Assembly (NCBI GenBank): GCA_903834675.1
Contig: CAILKC010000175.1
Location: 1-10,800 of the forward strand
Origin: an uncultured Victivallales bacterium
GTDB taxonomy: Bacteria > Verrucomicrobiota > Lentisphaeria > Oligosphaerales > JAFGRS01
Direction: 5' to 3'
DNA length: 10,800 bases
The position numbers and the translations under genes are program-made. Shown here one piece after another: positions 5,736 through 10,800 of this stretch (positions are counted from its first letter, which is position 1; the number at the start of each line of letters is the position of its first letter). The notes under the pieces are model-generated. The model saw only the letters and a program-made list of their open reading frames with translations. It did no database searches and was not told the origin of the DNA.

Positions 5736-6605
5736 ATGAAGAACGCAGGTTGGCTGAAATCGTTCACGGCACCCCGGGCGCTGCTGGTGCTGCTGTTGGC
5801 GGCGGGGCTCGCGAACGCGCAAGTTTCCGGGACTGCAAGCCCGGTACAGGCCACGGTCAGGCCGATGGGTCTGAGTACGATCGGGCCGGTCATGGCAGCC
5901 GGCTCCGACGCCGCCGCGGCCGCCTTCCAAACCGACGTCCTGCCGCCGATCAGCCTGCTGCTGAACCAGCGCCTGGCCGAGACCAAGAGCTTCAACGATT
6001 CGGCGAGTCTGCTCGACCCCAGCCGCCTGAGTCTGCTCACGGCCAGCGATGTGCGGGTTTACTTCATCGGCGAGGGTGCCGGATACCACAACACCCTCGG
6101 GTTCTCGGTGAGCGCCATCGGACTAGCCGCCGGGGTCGACCGGAAACTCATCTTCCCGGATGCCTCCAGCAGCGTCTCCACCTACGACCCCGCAAAGGCG
6201 GCGGTACGGACTGCGTCCATGCCTATGCTACCGGGCGATTACGTCGACCTGGGAACCCTCGCCGCCAATTCCATCCTCGACTTCTTCCTGATCGCCAACG
6301 GCGCCAATGGGGCGACCAACGTTTTCAGCACGGTGATTGCCCGTAACCCGGACCTGATTAACCACGTGGTCGCCTTTGCCCTGCCGGATAGCCCCTATCT
6401 GATCCTGGGCTTCGAGGACCTCCTGGGCGGTGGCGATCGTGACTTCAACGATGTGCTGATTGCCGTCGACATCGGGGCCCGCAACGTGGCGGCCCTGACC
6501 GGGGCTCCCGAGCCCGCCCTGGCCCTGGTCCTGGGCTCCTTCCTGGCGCTGGCCCTGCTGCGCCGTTCGCCGGTCTTTCCCCGTGAGGACGAGGCCCGGG
6601 AATGA
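5736..6605 (+). CDS. PEP-CTERM sorting-signal protein with DUF4114-like domain
   Basis: A 289-residue exported protein, the probable substrate of the exosortase encoded two genes downstream. Residues 1-28 form a signal peptide (positive start, LLVLLLAAGLANA, likely cleavage before Q29). Residues about 95-245 read as a DUF4114-type domain: VYFIGEGAGYHNTLGFS (108-124) and the signature EDLLGGGDRDFNDV (227-240), an acidic, possibly Ca-binding turn. The C-terminus is a tripartite PEP-CTERM signal: APEP (257-260), a hydrophobic helix (261-275) and RR (276-277). The tail is unusual: 12 further residues, mostly charged, follow the arginines, whereas most such signals end within a few residues. Expected fate is Sec export, recognition and cleavage at PEP, then release or attachment at the cell surface. 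Start ATG 5736 has AGGAA upstream. The stop overlaps the next start by 4 bases (ATGA), so translation is probably coupled. Confidence 0.85.
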   Translation: MKNAGWLKSFTAPRALLVLLLAAGLANAQVSGTASPVQATVRPMGLSTIGPVMAAGSDAAAAAFQTDVLPPISLLLNQRLAETKSFNDSASLLDPSRLSLLTASDVRVYFIGEGAGYHNTLGFSVSAIGLAAGVDRKLIFPDASSSVSTYDPAKAAVRTASMPMLPGDYVDLGTLAANSILDFFLIANGANGATNVFSTVIARNPDLINHVVAFALPDSPYLILGFEDLLGGGDRDFNDVLIAVDIGARNVAALTGAPEPALALVLGSFLALALLRRSPVFPREDEARE

Positions 6606-8530
6606 AGAGAACCCGCGCGGCCCTGATCTTCGGCTTTGGGGTCTTGCTGATCGTCGGCTCGGCCGTTTGGGCGGTGCCGCGCTGGCGCCGGGGAGTGATC
6701 GCGCGTCAGGATCGGCAGGCTCGTGAGAGCGTGGCCTCCCTGCTGGCGGCAAACCAGGGCCGTGAGGCACGCGCGCTGCTCCGCCTTCAACCGCGCCCAT
6801 TCCGACACCCGGACTGGTCGGCGCTCGAAGTGCGCGCCCTCGCCGCCACGCGCGACGCGCCGGCCCTCGATGCCGTCAGTCGGCGCGATCCGGAAGCGCT
6901 GCAGCGCGACGAGGATGCCGCGCTGCTGCTGTTGCGGGCCTGGCTGGCCGGACGCTCCACCTCCCGCTACGAACGACTGCGCGCCGCCTGGCGCGGCAAC
7001 GAACGCGCCAAGGGGCGCTGGCGACTCCTCGATGTCGATGCCTTGTTGTGGGCCGGAAATCGGGATGCCGCCGCCGAGTTGCTGCGGAGCGAAACCTTCA
7101 CCGGGACGGACGAAGCCGGCCGCCTGCTACGCCTGGCTTTGCTGGCAGCACCGCAGGACCAGAAAGCGGCGTGGTGGAGCCTTTCGCAGGCTCGGACGGT
7201 TGACCCGCAGAACTCGGAGATTCGCTCGTTCTGCGCCCAGTTTCTGGAGGCGGCGGGGCGCCAGGCGGAGGCGCGGGTGGAGTACGTGGCCGCCGCTCTG
7301 GCGGATACGGCCAACCCCCTCTGGTGGGACCAGCTGGCCGAGTACTACCGCCGCCAGGGCAGCCTTGATCTTGCCGTGCAGACCTGGAGCGAGGCGCTCT
7401 CCTGTGCCCCGCTCGATGTACTCTGGGTGAAGGCGCTGTTTTGGGGTCGGGTGGTTCAGCCGAGCCGCACGGCGCTGCCAGCGGCGCTGCCTGACGGCGC
7501 GCTGACGGCGTTGGCCGCCGTCATGCGGGCAACCCCCGCCGAGGCGTTTTGGGAGCCGGCGGCGCTGCCAGGAACACGGCTCCCGAACAACGCCGGGCGC
7601 GAACATCCCGAGGTGTTCTGGCTGACGGTGCTTCAGGAGTTGCGCGCCGGACGCGAAGCGGAGGCGCAGAAGTGGCTCGCGCTGGAGCCCCCTCGAGCCC
7701 GTGAGTTACAGCCCGATCTGGGCGCGGCCCTGCTGCGGATCCTGGCGCTCCGCGGCACGGGCACCGCGCCGACCGCCTGGATCTCTGGCCCGGCCCGCCC
7801 CGCGGCGCCACCGCGCCATACGTTCTTCGACGAACTCGAGCCCCTGCGACAACCCCGTGATCTGTCGCCGCGACAGGCGAGTTTCCTGAACGGTCCACAC
7901 GCCTTCGCCGCCGCTTGCCTGGCCGCCGGCTGGCGCGGCGCCGCCCTGAGCCTCTGGGCGGAGCAGCCGCTGCCGCAGGATGTGCCGGAGTGGTACGTCT
8001 ATGCCCTCGCTCAGGCCCTGCGCTACAACCGCAACTCCGAGGCGGCGCTAGCCCTGCTCAAGACGCAGCCGCCAACGCCACTGCTGGAGCTGCTGTCGGC
8101 CGAGCTGCTGATCGCGCAGCAGCACCTCGACGAAGGCTGCACGCGCCTGACGCCCCTGGTGCCCCGTCCCGATGCCATCGGCGACCGCGCCGCCTGGCTC
8201 ACGGCGGTAACGCGCCTGGATCAGGGACGCAGCGCGGAGGCCCGCGCTGCCCTGGCGCGCCAGCCCCGCCTGGGCGCCAGCGTCGTCGGCCGTGAAATCG
8301 AGGCCCGGATTGAGCTGGCCGCAGGGCACACGGACCAAGCCGAGGCGCTGTACCGGGCGCTGGTGACAGAATCTAATGAGGCGCGTGTCTGGCTGTCGCG
8401 CCGGGCGGTCCAGCGCCGGGATTGGGAAGAGGCCCGCAAGCTGACCGTGGAACTGATCCTCGCTATGCCCGGGGAAATGGAATTGCGTCGGTCCCTGGCT
8501 GTGATTGAGGCAGAGGCCCGCCGGAAGTGA
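6602..8530 (+). CDS. Membrane-anchored TPR-like repeat protein of the exosortase operon
   Basis: A 642-residue protein with one N-terminal membrane segment (residues about 6-27) followed by Arg-rich sequence and a long Ala/Leu-rich helical region. TPR-like helix pairs are visible: AQFLEAAGRQAEARVEYVAA (about 203-222), WWDQLAEYYRRQGSLDLAVQ (about 239-258), YVYALAQALRYNRNSEAALA, and the C-terminal EIEARIELAAGHTDQAEALY. The repeats are degenerate, so repeat counts are uncertain. Family knowledge: TPR proteins such as PrsT occur in EpsH/exosortase exopolysaccharide loci and probably act as scaffolds in the periplasm. This protein may play a comparable part for the sorting enzyme or its substrate; that is inference. 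Its start overlaps the upstream stop and its own stop overlaps the exosortase start (GTGA), indicating obligate co-expression. A GAGGACGAGG-like ribosome site precedes ATG 6602. Confidence 0.75.
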   Translation: MKRTRAALIFGFGVLLIVGSAVWAVPRWRRGVIARQDRQARESVASLLAANQGREARALLRLQPRPFRHPDWSALEVRALAATRDAPALDAVSRRDPEALQRDEDAALLLLRAWLAGRSTSRYERLRAAWRGNERAKGRWRLLDVDALLWAGNRDAAAELLRSETFTGTDEAGRLLRLALLAAPQDQKAAWWSLSQARTVDPQNSEIRSFCAQFLEAAGRQAEARVEYVAAALADTANPLWWDQLAEYYRRQGSLDLAVQTWSEALSCAPLDVLWVKALFWGRVVQPSRTALPAALPDGALTALAAVMRATPAEAFWEPAALPGTRLPNNAGREHPEVFWLTVLQELRAGREAEAQKWLALEPPRARELQPDLGAALLRILALRGTGTAPTAWISGPARPAAPPRHTFFDELEPLRQPRDLSPRQASFLNGPHAFAAACLAAGWRGAALSLWAEQPLPQDVPEWYVYALAQALRYNRNSEAALALLKTQPPTPLLELLSAELLIAQQHLDEGCTRLTPLVPRPDAIGDRAAWLTAVTRLDQGRSAEARAALARQPRLGASVVGREIEARIELAAGHTDQAEALYRALVTESNEARVWLSRRAVQRRDWEEARKLTVELILAMPGEMELRRSLAVIEAEARRK

Positions 8531-10491
8531 GCCCATCAACACCTCAATCCATGCCGCAAGCCCGCCCTGCAGACGGCCTCGCAGCACCCCGCGCCGGGGA
8601 CCGGTTGACGGGACCCGACCGAGCCTGGTTGCTCGCGTTCGCCGCCGTCGGAGCATTCATCTGGTGGCGCGACCGCAGTTGGATGGCAACCGCGGGCGAG
8701 GTCCTGCCACTGCTGGCGGCGTTCCCCCTCTTCTGGTGGTGCGGTCGACCGTGGCGCTGGTGTGCGGGCGTGGCCGGAGTGAACCGCCAGTGGCTAGGAC
8801 TGGCAGCCCTGGCCTGGAGTGCGGGCATCGCTCTAAACCTGACCGTGCTCCTCGCTTTGGCGTGGACGATGGCCTACTGGAGCTTCCTGGCGCCGCGGCT
8901 TGAACCGGCGCGGCGGCCGACCGTGCTGCGGCTGTTGCCCCTGTTGTGGCTGGCCTTCCCCTGGCTGGCGCTAGAGGCCGACTGGCTGGGTTGGTACTTC
9001 CGCCTGTCGGCCGCGGGCGTGACGGAACGGCTCTTCGGCGCCCTGGGGTTCGATGTCGCGCGGCAAGGCGTTCTGGTCCTGGTCCAGGGGCTGCCGATCT
9101 CGGTCGACCCCGAGTGCTCTGGGTTACGAGTGCTGCAGGCGATGTTGATCGCCGGAATGGTGGTTGCCCATCGGCGGTTTCAGGCGTCCCGTGGCTACTG
9201 GTGGTCGTTGCCCGCTCTGGTGGCGGCGGCCTGGAGTGCCAATACCCTCCGGGTGCTGCTCGCCAGCGCTGCCGCGTTGAGCTTCGGCCCGGAGTTTGCC
9301 ACGGGGTGGTTCCATGCCCTGACTGGCGCTCTGGTCCTGGTCCTGATGTTCCTGCTCTGCCTGGCTGGCTTCTCCTGGGCACCGCGGCTGCTGCGCCCCG
9401 GGGAAGCGCGCGCTCGGCAGGTCCGTTACGGGGTGGGACTGGCCACCCTGCTGTTCTGCGCCCTGATGTGTGCCGACCTGCCGCGGACCTGGCACGACTC
9501 CCCGTTTGACCGGGGCGGGCAGGCCATCCTGGCGCTCTGGTTTCTGCCTGTGCTGGTCGCTGTGCTGGCGCCCTGGCGGGCTGGCGCCGCCGGAGGCCGC
9601 TATGCCCATTCCTCTCTGCTGGCAGCGATCTCACTGGGGTTGCTCATGCTGGGGACGGCAGCCTCGCTCAATGTGCTGCAACATGCGGCCCTGGCGCTGG
9701 CGGCGGCGGCCTTCATGCCCCGCTCCGGCTGGACCCTCCTCTGGCTTGGCCTGGCGGTGTCCTGGATGCCGGCGCTGGGCTGGGCCACCGATGGCCTCGG
9801 GGTGCCGATGGTCGTGGGACTGCGACTGGGCCTCAGCCTGGGCGCGCTGGCCGCTGGTCTGCTGGGGGTGCGCTCTGCACCGCAGGCACACCGTGCCTTC
9901 GCCTCGGGAACCACCTGGTGGCGAGCGCTGGCACTGGCCGTGGCCGTGATCGTCACTCTGCTCTGGGAACTGGTGCCCCTGCCCGATCCCTCACGGCGCC
10001 TGGAGGACCTGTCGCGCGAAGGGCTTGGGTTCTCCAGCGTTGACCTGCCCCTGTCCAGGACTGAAGCCGATGTCTACCGCGATGCCAAGGTGGTCAAACG
10101 ACTCTACCGCATGCATTCCGAAAGCGTGGTGGTGGTAGTGATCGACGGCTCGAAGGACCGCCACGCCGTGCATGATCCGGTCTATTGCTTCCGCGGGGGT
10201 GGCTGGCGGCTGAGCGCGCAACACTCACTGTCCCTGCCCGGCGGCGCGGCGCTATGCGTCGAACTGGTACGTGGCAGCGAACGGCGAGAGGCGGTGTACT
10301 GGTTCACCGACGGGGTGAGCCGACATGCGTCGGCCCCAGGCTACTGGTGGCAGACCTCCTGGCGGCGCCTGACCTTTGGCGCCTGGGGCGCCAATCCACT
10401 CCTGGTGCTGGTCCAACCCGCCACCCATCAAGACAGCGGCGTGGACTGGCAACGGGTATTCGCCCTGATTCCGGATCTGAGCGCCCTGTAG
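8527..10491 (+). CDS. Exosortase fused to an EpsI-like C-terminal domain
   Basis: A 654-residue multi-pass inner-membrane protein. The exosortase core shows the transpeptidase-like triad: Cys197 in DPECSGLR, Arg242 in SANTLRV and His263 in WFHALTG, each next to membrane helices. It is expected to cleave PEP-CTERM substrates and pass them on. About 480 residues are hydrophobic helices. The region about 300-480 holds extra segments (for example 365-395 and 400-420) beyond a minimal exosortase of roughly 280 residues. Residues about 485-654 form a soluble domain with HDPVYC (549-554) and GGGW (557-560), resembling the HxPxxC...GxGW signature of EpsI/DUF3485 proteins, which are usually encoded separately. 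Start GTG 8527 overlaps the TPR gene stop and has GAGG motifs upstream; ATG 8551 is an alternative without a ribosome site. I do not assign a named exosortase subfamily. Confidence 0.88.
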   Translation: MSPSTPQSMPQARPADGLAAPRAGDRLTGPDRAWLLAFAAVGAFIWWRDRSWMATAGEVLPLLAAFPLFWWCGRPWRWCAGVAGVNRQWLGLAALAWSAGIALNLTVLLALAWTMAYWSFLAPRLEPARRPTVLRLLPLLWLAFPWLALEADWLGWYFRLSAAGVTERLFGALGFDVARQGVLVLVQGLPISVDPECSGLRVLQAMLIAGMVVAHRRFQASRGYWWSLPALVAAAWSANTLRVLLASAAALSFGPEFATGWFHALTGALVLVLMFLLCLAGFSWAPRLLRPGEARARQVRYGVGLATLLFCALMCADLPRTWHDSPFDRGGQAILALWFLPVLVAVLAPWRAGAAGGRYAHSSLLAAISLGLLMLGTAASLNVLQHAALALAAAAFMPRSGWTLLWLGLAVSWMPALGWATDGLGVPMVVGLRLGLSLGALAAGLLGVRSAPQAHRAFASGTTWWRALALAVAVIVTLLWELVPLPDPSRRLEDLSREGLGFSSVDLPLSRTEADVYRDAKVVKRLYRMHSESVVVVVIDGSKDRHAVHDPVYCFRGGGWRLSAQHSLSLPGGAALCVELVRGSERREAVYWFTDGVSRHASAPGYWWQTSWRRLTFGAWGANPLLVLVQPATHQDSGVDWQRVFALIPDLSAL

Positions 10492-10524
10492 CGCGCCCGC
10501 GTGCTCTCCTTAGGAGCCCGCGCT
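10490..10524 (+). terminator. Weak GC hairpin after the exosortase gene
   Basis: AGCGCG (10490-10495) pairs with CGCGCT (10519-10524), and inside it CTCC TTA GGAG (10506-10516) forms a small second stem. It begins at the stop codon of the operon's last gene. There is no T-tract, so intrinsic termination is doubtful. It may be only a 3'-end-stabilising structure. Confidence 0.25.
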
Positions 10525-10600
10525 GCCAAGCCCGTTCCAGGTCCGCCGCGGTGGGGCGCGGTACCCGCAGTCTCCTGTGTGCCTACCGCCCGGAAGAAGA

Positions 10601-10623
10601 AGCCCTGGCGCAATTCCAGGGCT
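10601..10623. repeat. 8-bp hairpin at the boundary of the right MITE-like copy
   Basis: AGCCCTGG (10601-10608) and its exact reverse complement CCAGGGCT (10616-10623) flank a 7-base loop. The second arm overlaps the first bases of the inverted-repeat element. AGCCCTGGCG also occurs at 2715-2724 across the edge of the left copy, so the hairpin may reflect the insertion boundary or serve as a terminator; there is no T-run. Confidence 0.4.
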
Positions 10624-10800
10624 GTTCCAAAGTTGGCAGCCTGGTTGCCTGTGAGAGCGTGAGAACGTGATGGTGTGATAGCGTCTCAGACCCCCGGCCC
10701 CACTCTCACACTCTCACACTCTCACACTCTCACACTCTCACACTCTCACACTCTCACACTCTCACACTCTCACACTCTCACACTCTCACACTCTCACACT
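10616..10800. mobile_element. MITE-like element, right copy (inverted, runs off the window)
   Basis: Bases 10616-10697 are the reverse complement of 2641-2722 with 80 of 82 identities. They include the terminal repeat form GGGCTGTTCCAA (10618-10629, one change from the left copy) and four octamers GTGAGAGC, GTGAGAAC, GTGATGGT, GTGATAGC (10651-10682). After a C-rich turn, where the left copy has 3 to 4 octamers, this copy has an expanded array starting at 10702. The far terminal repeat is not reached. Located just after the sorting operon. Confidence 0.65.
10702..10800. repeat. Perfect octamer array ACTCTCAC, more than 12 units
   Basis: Twelve identical 8-bp units plus three bases, continuing past the window end. 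Complete sequence identity between units contrasts with the degenerate octamers of the left copy and of 10651-10682, which implies recent expansion by slippage. The unit is complementary to the GTGAGAGC octamers of the same element, so the array can fold back on them. No open reading frame of interest crosses it. Confidence 0.95.

Noticed and set aside
2559..10697. Composite transposon bounded by the two inverted element copies
   Set aside because: Neither copy encodes a transposase, no target duplication is seen, and the element may be common genome-wide; kept only as a hypothesis in the findings.
10702..10800. CRISPR array
   Set aside because: The units are 8 bp and contiguous with no spacers, and no cas-like gene is present; it is a simple tandem repeat.

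Overview
This is a GC-rich window that looks like a chromosomal segment of an uncultivated or poorly sampled Gram-negative bacterium. The combination of a PEP-CTERM/exosortase locus, paralogous URO-D-like proteins beside an amidohydrolase, and abundant short intergenic repeats is most reminiscent of the PVC group (Verrucomicrobiota, Kiritimatiellota, Lentisphaerota, Planctomycetota). That taxonomic guess is an inference; no rRNA or marker gene is present.

Layout: 1-470 is a repeat-packed intergenic region (paired-hairpin element, 11-bp inverted repeat, hexamer, octamer and heptamer arrays) ending in a good -35 box. 490-1386 (+) is a metal-dependent amidohydrolase. It converges on 1396-2472 (-), a URO-D/corrinoid-methyltransferase-like protein. 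2559-2719 is a 161-bp MITE-like element with 12-bp terminal inverted repeats. 2838-3925 is a graveyard: a secreted-protein fragment broken by an in-frame TAG, fused to a group II intron reverse transcriptase lacking its N-terminus and frameshifted at its C-terminus. 4141-5196 (-) is a second, divergent URO-D-like paralogue, with a possible truncated partner reading frame downstream. 5197-5735 is intergenic, with a second paired-hairpin element and a plausible promoter.

5736-10491 (+) is the centrepiece: three genes joined by two 4-bp stop/start overlaps. They encode a DUF4114-type secreted protein with a C-terminal PEP-CTERM sorting signal, a membrane-anchored TPR-like protein, and an exosortase (Cys197/Arg242/His263) fused through extra membrane segments to a C-terminal EpsI-like domain. 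The substrate, accessory protein and sorting enzyme therefore appear to form one compact, dedicated protein-sorting operon. The EpsI-like function, usually a separate gene, is built into the exosortase.

The window closes (10616-10800) with an inverted second copy of the 2559-2719 element. The two share 80 of 82 bases, and the right copy carries a perfect octamer array of more than 12 units that runs off the edge. The 8-kb block between the two copies contains the URO-D paralogue, the gene debris and the whole sorting operon.
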